A program made the translations under genes and the position numbers. Shown one piece after another: positions 16,829 to 25,785 of a stretch of DNA of 64,000 bases. The DNA lies in the NCBI RefSeq assembly GCF_900696085.1, contig NZ_CAADFC020000004.1, positions 1 to 64,000 of the forward strand. The letters run 5' to 3'. Below the pieces are notes generated by a model, which was not told the origin of the DNA, made no database searches, and worked only from the letters and a program-made list of their open reading frames with translations. Position 1 is the stretch's first letter. Each line of letters opens with the position of its first letter. This stretch comes from Bradyrhizobium ivorense (GTDB lineage Bacteria; Pseudomonadota; Alphaproteobacteria; Rhizobiales; Xanthobacteraceae).

Positions 16829-18268
16829 ATGTTCGATCGCGAGAAGAATCTGTTCGACTCCTACGCCGCCAAACGCATCAGCCGCCGCGAGCTCCTCGAC
16901 GGCGCCGCCAGGCTCGGCATCGCGGGCATTGCCGCGAACGCCGCCTTTGCCTCGTCGATGTCGAGGACGATGGCCGCGGATTTCAACTGGAAAGCCCAGA
17001 GCGGCAAGACGGTCAAGCTGCTCTTGAACAAGCACCCCTATGTCGACGCCATGATCGGAGACATCGAGGCGTTCAAGACGCTGACCGGCATGAACGTCAG
17101 CTACGACATCTTCCCGGAGGACGTCTATTTCGACAAGGTGACGGCGGCGCTGTCGTCGAAGTCGGACCAGTACGACGCCTTCATGACCGGCGCCTACATG
17201 ACCTGGACCTACGGTCCGGCGGGCTGGATCGAGGACCTCAACACCTACATCAAGGATCCCGCCAAGACCAACCCGGCCTTTGCCTGGGACGACGTGCTGC
17301 CCGGCCTGCGCGCCTCGACGGCATGGGACGGCGTCGCCGGCTCCGAGCTCGGCTCGGGCAAGGCCAAGCAGTGGTGCATTCCCTGGGGCTACGAGCTCAA
17401 CAACATCACCTACAACCGCAACGTCTTCGACAAGGTCGGCGTCAAGCCGCCGAAGAACCTCGACGAGATGCTCGAGGTCGCGGCCAAGATCACCAAGGAC
17501 GCCGGCGGTCCCTACGGCGTCGGCGTGCGCGGCTCGCGCTCCTGGGCGACCATCCATCCCGGCTTCCTGTCGGCCTATTCCAACTTCGGCCAGAAGGATT
17601 TTGTGATGGAAGGCGGCAAGCTGAAGGCCGCGATGAACACCAAGGCGTCGAAGGACTTCCACGACAAGTGGGTCAAGATGATCCAGACCTCGGGCCCGAA
17701 GAATTGGTCGACCTACACCTGGTACCAGGTCGGCACCGATCTCGGCGCCGGCGCGTCCGGCATGATCTTCGACGCCGACATTCTCGGCTACTTCATGAAC
17801 GGCGGCGAGAACAAGGAGCGGGGGCATCTCGGCTACGCGCCGTTCGCCGCCAACCCGGCCGCCAAGGCGCCGACGCCGAACGTCTGGATCTGGTCGCTCG
17901 CACTGTCGAGCTTCTCCAAGCAGAAGGACGCGGCGTGGCTGTTCATGCAGTGGGCGGCTTCCGTCGAGCACGATCTGTTCGGCGCGCGCAAGATGGACTT
18001 CGTCAACCCGGTGCGCGCATCGGTGTGGAAGGACAACGAGTTCCGTGACCGCATCGCAAAGTCCTATCCCGGCTATCTCGAGCAGCACGACATGTCGTCG
18101 CCCGGCGCCAAGATCTATTTCACGGCGCAGCCGCTGTTCTTCGACCTGACGACCGAGTGGGCCGCTTCGCTGCAGAAGATGGTGGCCAAGGAGGTCAGCG
18201 TCGACGAGGGGCTGGACAAGCTCGCCGACAGCATCAACCGCCAGCTCAAGCAGGCCGGCCTCGGCTGA
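16829..18268 (+). CDS. ABC transporter substrate-binding protein (family 1, polyol/sugar), Tat-type signal
   Basis: The 479-residue binding protein starts with a twin-arginine-like leader (ISRRELLDGAARLGIAG), so it may fold in the cytoplasm before export. The rest is a MalE-type carbohydrate-binding lobe pair (KTVKLLLNKHPYVDAMIGD, FDKVTAALSSKSDQYDAF, KQWCIPWGYELNNITYNRNV). It is followed by two MalFG-type permeases and two ATPases, the composition of the rhizobial glycerol importer GlpSTPQUV. The ligand is probably a polyol or sugar matching the kinases downstream. A ribosome-binding site, AAGGAGAGG, lies about 9 bp before the ATG. Confidence 0.85.
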   Translation: MFDREKNLFDSYAAKRISRRELLDGAARLGIAGIAANAAFASSMSRTMAADFNWKAQSGKTVKLLLNKHPYVDAMIGDIEAFKTLTGMNVSYDIFPEDVYFDKVTAALSSKSDQYDAFMTGAYMTWTYGPAGWIEDLNTYIKDPAKTNPAFAWDDVLPGLRASTAWDGVAGSELGSGKAKQWCIPWGYELNNITYNRNVFDKVGVKPPKNLDEMLEVAAKITKDAGGPYGVGVRGSRSWATIHPGFLSAYSNFGQKDFVMEGGKLKAAMNTKASKDFHDKWVKMIQTSGPKNWSTYTWYQVGTDLGAGASGMIFDADILGYFMNGGENKERGHLGYAPFAANPAAKAPTPNVWIWSLALSSFSKQKDAAWLFMQWAASVEHDLFGARKMDFVNPVRASVWKDNEFRDRIAKSYPGYLEQHDMSSPGAKIYFTAQPLFFDLTTEWAASLQKMVAKEVSVDEGLDKLADSINRQLKQAGLG

Positions 18269-18281
18269 GCCGGGCGAACTC

Positions 18282-18314
18282 GCGTGGTGCCCCTGATCCT
18301 CCTCCGCACCACGC
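18282..18314 (+). promoter_or_regulatory. Hairpin 1 after the substrate-binding protein gene
   Basis: GCGTGGTGC pairs with GCACCACGC (9-bp stem) 14 bp after the stop codon. With the next hairpin it probably protects the binding-protein mRNA or lowers read-through into the permease genes, as is usual when a binding protein is needed in excess. Confidence 0.5.
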
Positions 18315-18320
18315 TCATCC

Positions 18321-18356
18321 GCCGGCTCGGATTCCCTAGCCCCGGTCCGAGCCGGC
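18321..18356 (+). promoter_or_regulatory. Hairpin 2 after the substrate-binding protein gene
   Basis: GCCGGCTCGGA pairs with TCCGAGCCGGC (11-bp stem) around a 14-base loop, with no U-run after it. It lies between the binding-protein and first permease genes, directly after hairpin 1. Confidence 0.5.
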
Positions 18357-18390
18357 GGCATTTGCCAGCCGAACGCGATCTCTTATCATC

Positions 18391-19326
18391 ATGAGCATGG
18401 TCCAACTTCTCCAGACGAACGCGCCGGCGACCCCGGCCAAGCCAAGGCCGCGCATCCGCCTGCTGCCCTATCTGCTGAGCCTGCCGGCGCTGCTGGTTTG
18501 CGTCGCGATCCTGGTGCCGTTCGTGACCGCGGCGGTCTATTCGCTGCAGCGTTACCGGCTGAACCTGCCTTATCTGCGCGGCTTCATCGGCGCCGGCAAC
18601 TACATCGACTTCCTGTCGGATCCGGCGTTCTGGAACACGTTCCGGATCTCGATCACCTATACCGCGCTGACGGTCGTGCTCGAGCTCTTGCTCGGGCTCG
18701 GCATCGCGCTGCTGCTGCGCCGGCCGACCCGCTTTCACAACGCGGTCTCGATCGCGCTGCTGCTGCCGCTGATGACGGCGCCGGCGATCGCGGCGCTGAT
18801 GTGGAAGCTGATGACCAATCCGAGCTTCGGCATCCTGTCCTATCTGGTCAGCCTGTTCGGCGTCACCGACTTCAAATGGGCGTCCGATCCGTCGAGCGCG
18901 CTGTTCACGGTGGTGCTGGTCGACGTCTGGGTCTACACGCCGTTCATCATGATCCTGCTGCTCGCGGGCCTGCGCTCGCTGCCGCGCCAGCCGTTCGAGG
19001 CGGCGGCGCTCGACGGCGTGCCGGCGAGCTTCGTGTTTTTCCGCATCACGCTGCCGATGCTGGCGCCCTACATCATCACCGCCTCGCTGTTCCGCCTGCT
19101 CGATTCGATCCAGCAGTTCGACATCATCTACGCGATGACGCAGGGCGGGCCAGGCGACCGGCTGATGGTGTTCCAGGTGCAGGCCTATCTGGAGTTCTTC
19201 CAATACACCAATGTTGGCAGGTCGGCGGCGCTGTTGATGATCCTCTGGCTGATCACCAACATCCTGTCGAACATCTTCATCAAGAACTGGCTCCGCTTGC
19301 GCGCCCGCGCGCACGGCCACGCCTGA
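18391..19326 (+). CDS. ABC transporter permease, MalF-type (GlpP-like)
   Basis: The 311-residue inner-membrane protein has six predicted membrane segments. The EAA loop reads FEAAALDGVPASFVFFRITLP, which contacts the ATPase. It forms a heterodimeric channel with the next permease. It starts 122 bp after the binding-protein gene, across two hairpins, and ends 14 bp before the next gene. Family resemblance is to sugar/polyol importers of the MalF type. Confidence 0.85.
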   Translation: MSMVQLLQTNAPATPAKPRPRIRLLPYLLSLPALLVCVAILVPFVTAAVYSLQRYRLNLPYLRGFIGAGNYIDFLSDPAFWNTFRISITYTALTVVLELLLGLGIALLLRRPTRFHNAVSIALLLPLMTAPAIAALMWKLMTNPSFGILSYLVSLFGVTDFKWASDPSSALFTVVLVDVWVYTPFIMILLLAGLRSLPRQPFEAAALDGVPASFVFFRITLPMLAPYIITASLFRLLDSIQQFDIIYAMTQGGPGDRLMVFQVQAYLEFFQYTNVGRSAALLMILWLITNILSNIFIKNWLRLRARAHGHA

Positions 19327-19340
19327 CGGAGAGGACCGCG

Positions 19341-20198
19341 ATGGAACATTCCAGCCTTGCCGGCCGCATCTTCCGGGGCGCAGCGCTCACGCTGATCCTG
19401 CTCTTCTTCATGTTTCCGATCGTCTGGATCTTCCTGATGTCGTTCCAGACCAATGAGCAGATCCTGCGGATCCCGCCGCGCATCCTGTTCGAGCCGACGC
19501 TTTCGAATTACGAGGCGCTGATCTCCGGCCAGCTGCGCACCGCGGCCGGCAATCTGCAGATCTCCTTCATGCGCAATCTGTTCAACAGCGTCGTGCTGTC
19601 GAGTGCGGCGGTGTTGCTGGCGCTGCTGCTCGGCGTGCCGGCGGCCTATGCCTTCGCCCGCTTCAAGTTCAAGCTTGGCGAAACCATCGCGTTCACGCTG
19701 CTGTCGTTCCGCTTCGCGCCGCCGCTGCTCGTGCTGCTGCCGCTGTCGCTCTACTACCAGGAGCTCGGTCTCAACGACACTTACTTCGGCATCGTCTGGG
19801 TCTATCAGTTGATCGCGCTGCCGCTGATCCTGTGGATCGTGCGCGGTTATTTCGAGGACATCAGTCCCGACATCGAGCACGCCTACCGGCTGGCCGGGCA
19901 TTCCTGGCGCGAGGCCTTCACGCACATCGCGGTGCCGCTGGCCGGGCCGGGCATCGCCGCGGCGGGGCTGCTGTCGTTCATCTTCTGCTGGAACAACTTC
20001 GTGTTCGCCCTGATTCTGGCGTCGGCCGACAAGCAGCCGGTGACGGTGGGCGCGCTCGCCTTCGTCACGGCGTCCGGTATCCAGTATGGCCAGATCGCGG
20101 CGGCGATCGTGTTGTCGGTGACGCCGACCTTGCTGCTCGCGCTCTATGCGCAACGCTATCTGGTCGAGGGTCTCTCGCTCGGCGCGGTGAAGGGCTGA
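19341..20198 (+). CDS. ABC transporter permease, MalG-type (GlpQ-like)
   Basis: The 285-residue permease has an N-terminal membrane segment (ALTLILLFFMFPIVWIFLMS), four or five further segments, and a MalG-type EAA loop (HAYRLAGHSWREAFTHIAVPLAGPG). It pairs with the upstream permease. GGAGAGG provides a ribosome-binding site before the ATG at 19341. The next gene, an ATPase, starts 4 bp after its stop. Confidence 0.85.
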   Translation: MEHSSLAGRIFRGAALTLILLFFMFPIVWIFLMSFQTNEQILRIPPRILFEPTLSNYEALISGQLRTAAGNLQISFMRNLFNSVVLSSAAVLLALLLGVPAAYAFARFKFKLGETIAFTLLSFRFAPPLLVLLPLSLYYQELGLNDTYFGIVWVYQLIALPLILWIVRGYFEDISPDIEHAYRLAGHSWREAFTHIAVPLAGPGIAAAGLLSFIFCWNNFVFALILASADKQPVTVGALAFVTASGIQYGQIAAAIVLSVTPTLLLALYAQRYLVEGLSLGAVKG

Positions 20199-20202
20199 TC
20201 CA

Positions 20203-21300
20203 ATGGCGCGTCTCGAGATCAAATCGGTGAGCAAGACATTCGGCGCGGCGCGGCCCGCCGACGGATTGTCGCTGGCGGTCGAGCCCGGCGAGATCGTCGC
20301 CGTGTTCGGGCCGTCGGGCAGCGGCAAGACCGTGCTGCTGCGGATGATCGCGGGCATGTTCGAGCCCGACGACGGCGACATCCTGGTCGGCGGCCGTTCG
20401 GTCATCGGTGCCCCGCCGGAGCGGCGCGGCATCGGCATGGCGTTCCAGAATTTTGCCCTGTTCCCGCACATGACTGCCCGCGACAACATCGCGAGCGGCC
20501 TGCGCGCCAAGGGCGGCAGCGACGTCGCCGGCCGCGTCGCCGCGATCAGCAGGCTGCTCAAGATCGAGCACGTGCTCGGCCACGCGCCGCGCGAATTGTC
20601 GAACGGACAGAAGCAGCGCACCGCGTTGGCGCGCGCGCTGGTCGGCAATCCGGACGTGCTGCTGCTGGACGATCCGCTGCGCAATGTCGACGCCAAGCTG
20701 CGCTACGAGATGCGGCTCGAACTGCCGAACCTGCTGCGCCGCGGCGCCGCCGCCGTGCTCTATGTGACGCAGGACTATCGCGAGGCGATGGCGATCGCGG
20801 ACCGCATTGCGGTGCTGATCGACGGCCGGCTCGCCCAGGTCGCGACCCCTGCGGACATCTATGCGCAGCCGGCATCGGTCGCGGTCGCGCGGCTGTTCGG
20901 CGATCCCACCATCAACCTGGCCGAGGTCACGCCGGTTGCCGAGCATGGCGCGCTCTCGGCGGTGATTGCGGGCGCCAAGATGCGGCTTGGAGCGGGCGAT
21001 GGCGCGGCACCGGGTCCGTGCTGGCTCGGCGTTCGGCCGGAAGACCTCGCGATTTCGTCCGTCTCCGGCGAGGACGCCATCCCGGCGCGCATTCTCGCCA
21101 TCACGCCGATGCACGAGAAGGCGGTGCTGCTGCTCCGCCTTTCCGACGGAACGGAGTGGCTGGCGGCACTGCCGCCGGATGCGCCGCTCGGCGCGGCGGA
21201 CGACGCGGTGTTCGTCCGCTTCGCGCCGGAGGCCGCGATGCTGTTCGATCGCGCGACCGGCCTGCGGATCGGGCCGTCACATCGGCTCAAGGCGGCGTAG
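20203..21300 (+). CDS. ABC transporter ATPase 1 (GlpS-like) with degenerate catalytic motifs
   Basis: The 365-residue subunit has a nucleotide-binding domain (about 1-235) and a regulatory TOBE-like C terminus. Walker A is intact (GPSGSGKT, 36-43), as is the Q-loop Q82. Three catalytic positions deviate: the signature reads LSNGQ (132-136) instead of LSGGQ, the glutamate after Walker B is aspartate (LLLDDP, D157), and the switch histidine is glutamine (VTQD, Q190). It probably works as a heterodimer with the next gene's product. Such asymmetric pairs resemble GlpS/GlpT of rhizobial glycerol importers. Confidence 0.85.
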   Translation: MARLEIKSVSKTFGAARPADGLSLAVEPGEIVAVFGPSGSGKTVLLRMIAGMFEPDDGDILVGGRSVIGAPPERRGIGMAFQNFALFPHMTARDNIASGLRAKGGSDVAGRVAAISRLLKIEHVLGHAPRELSNGQKQRTALARALVGNPDVLLLDDPLRNVDAKLRYEMRLELPNLLRRGAAAVLYVTQDYREAMAIADRIAVLIDGRLAQVATPADIYAQPASVAVARLFGDPTINLAEVTPVAEHGALSAVIAGAKMRLGAGDGAAPGPCWLGVRPEDLAISSVSGEDAIPARILAITPMHEKAVLLLRLSDGTEWLAALPPDAPLGAADDAVFVRFAPEAAMLFDRATGLRIGPSHRLKAA

Positions 21301-21306
21301 GAGCGG

Positions 21307-22428
21307 ATGACCATGGACATGCTTGAGCTTCGAGGCATCGACAAGGTCTATCGCAGCCGCGGCAAGCCGCCGGTGCATGCGGTGCGCGCGCTCGACATGA
21401 TGGTCGAGAAGGGCGAGATCGTCGCGCTGCTGGGCTCGTCCGGCTGCGGCAAGACCTCGACGCTGCGGATGATCGCGGGATTCGAGGACGTCTCGGCCGG
21501 ATCGATCGCGCTGGGCGGTCGGCGCATCCACGAATTGCCGCCGGCGCGTCGCAAGGTCGCGATGGCTTTCGAGGGCTACTCGCTCTATCCGCCGCTCACG
21601 GTTCGCGAGAACATTGCGTTCGCGCTGAAATCCGCGCAGCTGCCGCGCGGCGAGGTCACGCGCCGCGTCGACGCGATCGCACGCCTGGTCGAGATCGAGG
21701 ACATCCTCGACAGCTACCCGCGTGCGATCTCCGGCGGCCAGCAGCAGCGCGTGTCGCTGGCGCGGGCGCTGGTGCGCGATGCCGATCTTTATCTGCTCGA
21801 TGAGCCGATGGGGCAGCTCGAGCCGCAATTGCGCGCGGTGCTGCGCGGCCGAATCAAGAGCCTGCTCGCCGAGCGCGGCATGACGGCGATCTTCGTCACC
21901 CATGACCAGACCGAGGCCAGCGCGCTGGCCGACCGCATCGCGGTGATGGAAGGCGGCGTGCTGCAGCAATTCGCCAGCGAGAAGGAGTTGAAGAGCCGAC
22001 CCGCGAACCTGTTCGTCGCGAGCTTCATCGGCGAGCCGCCGATGAACCTGCTCGACGTCGAGGTGACGCGATCGGACGGCGGCTTCCGCCTGTCGGTCAG
22101 CTCCGACATGAGTTTTACGATCGGCGGCACCGGGCTCGACCGCGCGGTGGAGCAGGTGCTTAGCGCAACGCCGCAAGTGCGGATCGGGATCCGGCCGCAG
22201 AAGATCACCGTCGGGACCGGCGATGTCAGGGTCAAGGTCATCTCCAACCAGTGGCTCGGCGATCAGTCGCATATCGCCGGCGACTGCGGCGGTCGCATGC
22301 TGATCGCGGTGACGCCGGGCCGTGTCGCGGCGCGGCCGGGCGGGATCGTGCCGTTCGCGCTGGAGCCGCGTCACCTCCATATCTTCGGGCCCGACGGCGT
22401 CTGCATCCGCCATGCGGAGGTGTCCTGA
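21307..22428 (+). CDS. ABC transporter ATPase 2 (GlpT-like)
   Basis: The 373-residue partner ATPase has Walker A GSSGCGKT (43-50), signature ISGGQ (141-145), Walker B with catalytic glutamate (LYLLDEP) and switch histidine H199 (VTHD), so its own hydrolysis residues are present. The Q-loop is unusual: FEGYSLYPPLTV has Glu89 in place of the conserved Gln. The D-loop is GQLEP rather than SNLDA. A TOBE-type regulatory region follows (about 240-373). The gene starts 6 bp after ATPase 1 and stops 2 bp before the kinase ATG. Confidence 0.87.
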   Translation: MTMDMLELRGIDKVYRSRGKPPVHAVRALDMMVEKGEIVALLGSSGCGKTSTLRMIAGFEDVSAGSIALGGRRIHELPPARRKVAMAFEGYSLYPPLTVRENIAFALKSAQLPRGEVTRRVDAIARLVEIEDILDSYPRAISGGQQQRVSLARALVRDADLYLLDEPMGQLEPQLRAVLRGRIKSLLAERGMTAIFVTHDQTEASALADRIAVMEGGVLQQFASEKELKSRPANLFVASFIGEPPMNLLDVEVTRSDGGFRLSVSSDMSFTIGGTGLDRAVEQVLSATPQVRIGIRPQKITVGTGDVRVKVISNQWLGDQSHIAGDCGGRMLIAVTPGRVAARPGGIVPFALEPRHLHIFGPDGVCIRHAEVS

Positions 22429-22430
22429 CC

Positions 22431-24005
22431 ATGGCTGCCGCCCGTGACGTCATCATCGGCATCGATGCCGGCACATCGCTGATCAAGGCGGTGGCGTTCA
22501 CGCTGGACGGCCGGCAGTTGGCCGACGTCTCGCTGCCGAATGCCTACACCACCTTGTCCGGCGGCCATGTCGAGCAGGATATGGCGCGGACCTGGCGCGA
22601 TACCGTCGCGGTCATCCGCGGCCTCGCGAATGCTGTGCCTGAATTGTCGGCGCGCCTCGCGGCGATCGCGGTGACCGGGCAGGGCGACGGCACCTGGTTG
22701 ATCGATGATGACGGCCGGCCGGTCGCGCCGGCGTTGCTGTGGCTCGATTCCCGCGCCGGTCGCCTGGTCGAGGAGGTCCGCGCCGGCGACCGCAACGCGG
22801 CGCTCTATCGCCGCACCGGCTCCGGGCTCAATGCCTGCCAGCAGGGGCCGCAGCTGGCCTGGCTGCAGGCGCACGTGCCGGACACGATCGCGCGCGCGAC
22901 CACCGCCTTTCATTGCAAGGACTGGCTCTATTTCCTGCTGACCGGCGAGCGCGCCACCGACCCGTCGGAAGCGACCTTCACCAGCGGCAATTTCCGCGAG
23001 CGCAATTTCGACGCCGAGACCGCGCGGCTGATCGGTATCGCCGACCTGATGCGGTTGTTCCCGCAAGTGGTCGACGGCGCGGTGGCGACGCATCCGCTGA
23101 CGGCGGCAGCGGCGCTGGAGACCGGACTGCCCGAGGGCGTGCCGGTCTGTCTCGGCTATGTCGACGTGATCTGCACCGCGCTTGGTGCCGGCCTGTACGA
23201 CCCGGCACCGGACGTCGGCTGCAGCATCATCGGGTCGACCGGCATGCATATGCGGCTGGTCCGCAGCGCGGATGAGGTGACGCTCAATCCCGAGGCGACC
23301 GGCTACACGATGCCGTTCCCGGTCGCGGGCCATTACGCCCAGATGCAGTCCAACATGGCGGCGACGCTGAACATCGACTGGCTGCTCGATCTGGCGCTCG
23401 ACGTGCTGGCGACCGAGGGCGTCACGCGCGCGCGAGCCGATTTGATCCGCCGGCTCGACGACCAGGTGCTGCAGGCGAGGCCGGGCGAGGTGCTGTTCCA
23501 CCCGTTCATTTCCGACGCCGGCGAGCGCGGCCCGTTCGTCTCGCACGAGGCGTGCGCGCAGTTTCTCGGGCTGCGCTCGCGCCATCGCTATGGCGATCTG
23601 ATGCGTGGCGTGATGGAGGGGCTCGCGTTCGCCGCGCGTGATTGCTACGCCGCGATGGGCGCGTTGCCGCGTGATGTGCGCATCACCGGCGGTGCGGCAC
23701 GCAGCCGCGCGCTCGGTGCCATCCTTGGCGCAGCGCTGAATTGCGATGTCCGGCTCTGCAGCCGCGGCGAGGCGGGCGCTGCGGGAGCTGCGATGATCGC
23801 GGCGGTGGCGACCGGCGTCTATCCGGATATGACCGCATGCGCCGAGCACTGGGTCGCGCCGCATCTCAGCGCGCCGCAGCAGTCCGATGCTGCGCTGGCG
23901 GAACGCTACGAGCGCATGTTCCCGACCTATCTCGATGCAAGGCTGGCGTCGCGGCCGGTCTGGAAGCAACTCGCCGCGTTGCGTGCCGGAGGCGATCATG
24001 TCTAA
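22431..24005 (+). CDS. FGGY-family polyol kinase, erythritol kinase (EryA)-like
   Basis: The 524-residue kinase begins DVIIGIDAGTSLIKAVAF (phosphate-1 motif). Segments such as AVTGQGDGTWLIDDDG, SGLNACQQGPQLAWL, FHCKDWLYFLLTGERATDPS and GYVDVICTALGAGLYDP match what I remember of Brucella/Rhizobium erythritol kinase EryA, and the length matches. It would phosphorylate an imported polyol with ATP. It follows ATPase 2 at once and overlaps the next dehydrogenase gene by 8 bp. Erythritol is only one candidate substrate, since the rest of the usual ery gene set (eryC, tpiB/rpiB) is absent from the window. Confidence 0.82.
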   Translation: MAAARDVIIGIDAGTSLIKAVAFTLDGRQLADVSLPNAYTTLSGGHVEQDMARTWRDTVAVIRGLANAVPELSARLAAIAVTGQGDGTWLIDDDGRPVAPALLWLDSRAGRLVEEVRAGDRNAALYRRTGSGLNACQQGPQLAWLQAHVPDTIARATTAFHCKDWLYFLLTGERATDPSEATFTSGNFRERNFDAETARLIGIADLMRLFPQVVDGAVATHPLTAAAALETGLPEGVPVCLGYVDVICTALGAGLYDPAPDVGCSIIGSTGMHMRLVRSADEVTLNPEATGYTMPFPVAGHYAQMQSNMAATLNIDWLLDLALDVLATEGVTRARADLIRRLDDQVLQARPGEVLFHPFISDAGERGPFVSHEACAQFLGLRSRHRYGDLMRGVMEGLAFAARDCYAAMGALPRDVRITGGAARSRALGAILGAALNCDVRLCSRGEAGAAGAAMIAAVATGVYPDMTACAEHWVAPHLSAPQQSDAALAERYERMFPTYLDARLASRPVWKQLAALRAGGDHV

Positions 24006-25038
24006 GTCCATCGCCATCGTCGGCGACCGTTTCATGCTGCCGTCGGTGTTCGCCGAGCACATCACCGAGGCCTGCGGCAACGGCGTCGACATTCGAGTGC
24101 TCGAGCAACCCTGGCCGGACGAGCCGATGGAGCACGGCTACGCCGGCAGCAAGCTCGACGGCCTCAAGGAATTCATGGGACAGCCGGACGAGATCGCGGC
24201 CTTCATCGGCGATGCCGAACTGCTGGTCACCCACCTCGCGCCGATCTCGCGGTCGATGCTGGAGCGGCTGCCGAGGCTGAAATTCATCGCGGTGTCGCGC
24301 GGAGGCCCCGTCAACATCGACATGCAGGCGGCGCGCGATCATAACGTGCTGGTGGTCAACACGCCGGGCCGCAACGCCAGCGCGGTGGCGGAGTTCACCA
24401 TCGGCGCCATCCTCGCCGAGACCCGCCTGATCCGCAGCGGCCACGAGGCATTGCGCGCGGGCGAGTGGCGCGGCGATCTCTATCGCGCCGACCGCACCGG
24501 CCGTGAGCTCGGTGAGATGACGGTCGGGATCGTCGGCTACGGCGCGATCGGCAGCCGCGTGGTGAAGCTGCTCAAGGCGTTCGGCTGCAAGATTCTCGTC
24601 GCCGATCCCTATGTCCAGATCAGCACCCAGGACCGCAACGACGGTGTCGAGCATGTCGCGCTCGGCGAATTGCTCGGCCGCGCCGACGTCGTCACGCTGC
24701 ACGCGCGGGTCACGCCGGAGACCACCCGCTTCATCGGACGCGACGAGCTGGCGCGGATCAAGCGAGGGGCCTTCCTGATCAATACCGCGCGCGGCCCGCT
24801 GGTCGATTACGAGGCGCTGCACGATGCGCTCGTGAGCGGTCACCTCGGCGGCGCCATGCTCGATACGTTCGCGGTGGAGCCGGTGCCGCCCGACTGGCCG
24901 CTGTTGCGGCTTCCCAACGTCACGCTGACGCCGCACATCGCCGGCGCCTCCGTGCGCACCGTCACCGTCGCCGCCGAGCAGGCGGCCGAAGAGGTTCGCC
25001 GCTTCCTGGCCGGCGAGCCGCCACTCAATCCGTGCTGA
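23998..25038 (+). CDS. D-2-hydroxyacid dehydrogenase family protein (SerA/GyaR-like)
   Basis: The 346-residue NAD(P)-dependent enzyme has the catalytic-domain arginine region (VSRGGPVNID), the Rossmann motif VGYGAIGSRV (GYGAIG 180-185), and the C-terminal histidine in LTPHIAGAS. It would interconvert a 2-hydroxy acid and a 2-oxo acid. The N-terminal lid is longer than in PdxB or GyaR. The ATG at 23998 overlaps the kinase stop. Next to aldolases and a polyol kinase, a C2-C4 hydroxy acid made from a glycolaldehyde-type product is a reasonable guess. Confidence 0.82.
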   Translation: MSKSIAIVGDRFMLPSVFAEHITEACGNGVDIRVLEQPWPDEPMEHGYAGSKLDGLKEFMGQPDEIAAFIGDAELLVTHLAPISRSMLERLPRLKFIAVSRGGPVNIDMQAARDHNVLVVNTPGRNASAVAEFTIGAILAETRLIRSGHEALRAGEWRGDLYRADRTGRELGEMTVGIVGYGAIGSRVVKLLKAFGCKILVADPYVQISTQDRNDGVEHVALGELLGRADVVTLHARVTPETTRFIGRDELARIKRGAFLINTARGPLVDYEALHDALVSGHLGGAMLDTFAVEPVPPDWPLLRLPNVTLTPHIAGASVRTVTVAAEQAAEEVRRFLAGEPPLNPC

Positions 25039-25056
25039 AGAGGAAAGGCAGGCCGT

Positions 25057-25785
25057 ATGACCCGAGAGGAACGACAATTGCGCGAGGCGATCATTGCCAA
25101 GTGCCGATGGATGAACGCGTCGGGTCTCAACCAGGGGACATCAGGCAACATCTCCGCCCGCTACAAGGACCGGATGCTGATCACGCCGTCTGCGACGCCC
25201 TATGACTCAATGAAGCCGGAGATGATCGCGTCGATGCCGCTGGAACGCGACTATGGCGAGTGGGACGGGCCGCTGCAGCCGTCGACCGAATGGCGCTTTC
25301 ATCTCGACATCACGCGGGCCCGGCCCGATGTCGGCGCCATCGTCCACACCCATTCGACTTACGCGACTGTGCTTGCGATCGCGCGCAAGCCGATCCCGGC
25401 CTGCCACTACATGATGGCGGCGTTCGGCGGCACCGATATCCGCTGCGCCGGCTACGCGCGCTTCGGCACCAAGGAATTGTCCGACCATGCCATCGCCGCC
25501 CTCGAAGGCCGCAACGGCTGCCTGCTCGCCAATCACGGCATGATCGCGCTCGGCGCCAACCTCGACAAGGCGATGTGGCTTGCCGTCGAGCTCGAGACCA
25601 TCGCACGCCAGTATTATCTCTCGCTGGCGCTCGACTCGCGCGTCATCCTGACCGACGACGAGATCGCCGAGACGGCGAAGGGGTTTTCGACCTACGGCCT
25701 GCAGACGCCGAAGCCGGCCAAGTCCCGCGCGACGGCAAAGGCGGCGCCGCGCCGCGCCGAGAAACGGCGCAGCGGCAGGCGATGA
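25057..25785 (+). CDS. Class II aldolase, L-fuculose-phosphate aldolase-like
   Basis: The 242-residue protein has the FucA layout: GTSGNISAR phosphate-binding loop (about 27-35), E78 (STEWRFH), zinc ligands H97 and H99 (VHTHST) and H160 (LANHGMI). Each of these is offset by exactly five from E. coli FucA E73/H92/H94/H155. It would split a ketose 1-phosphate into DHAP and an aldehyde. The C-terminal 25 residues are basic (KPAKSRATAKAAPRRAEKRR), an unusual tail. It overlaps the GlpD-family gene by four bases (ATGA). Confidence 0.85.
   Translation: MTREERQLREAIIAKCRWMNASGLNQGTSGNISARYKDRMLITPSATPYDSMKPEMIASMPLERDYGEWDGPLQPSTEWRFHLDITRARPDVGAIVHTHSTYATVLAIARKPIPACHYMMAAFGGTDIRCAGYARFGTKELSDHAIAALEGRNGCLLANHGMIALGANLDKAMWLAVELETIARQYYLSLALDSRVILTDDEIAETAKGFSTYGLQTPKPAKSRATAKAAPRRAEKRRSGRR

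Noticed and set aside
15764..16830. Reading the binding protein as one long protein starting at 15764
   Set aside because: The part upstream of 16829 is Arg-rich shadow of the SorC gene in another frame; the ATG at 16829 with AAGGAGAGG and a twin-arginine leader is the real start.
16316..18361. A 681-codon minus-strand frame opposite the SorC regulator and binding-protein genes
   Set aside because: Antisense shadow; the plus strand encodes two recognisable proteins with correct start signals.
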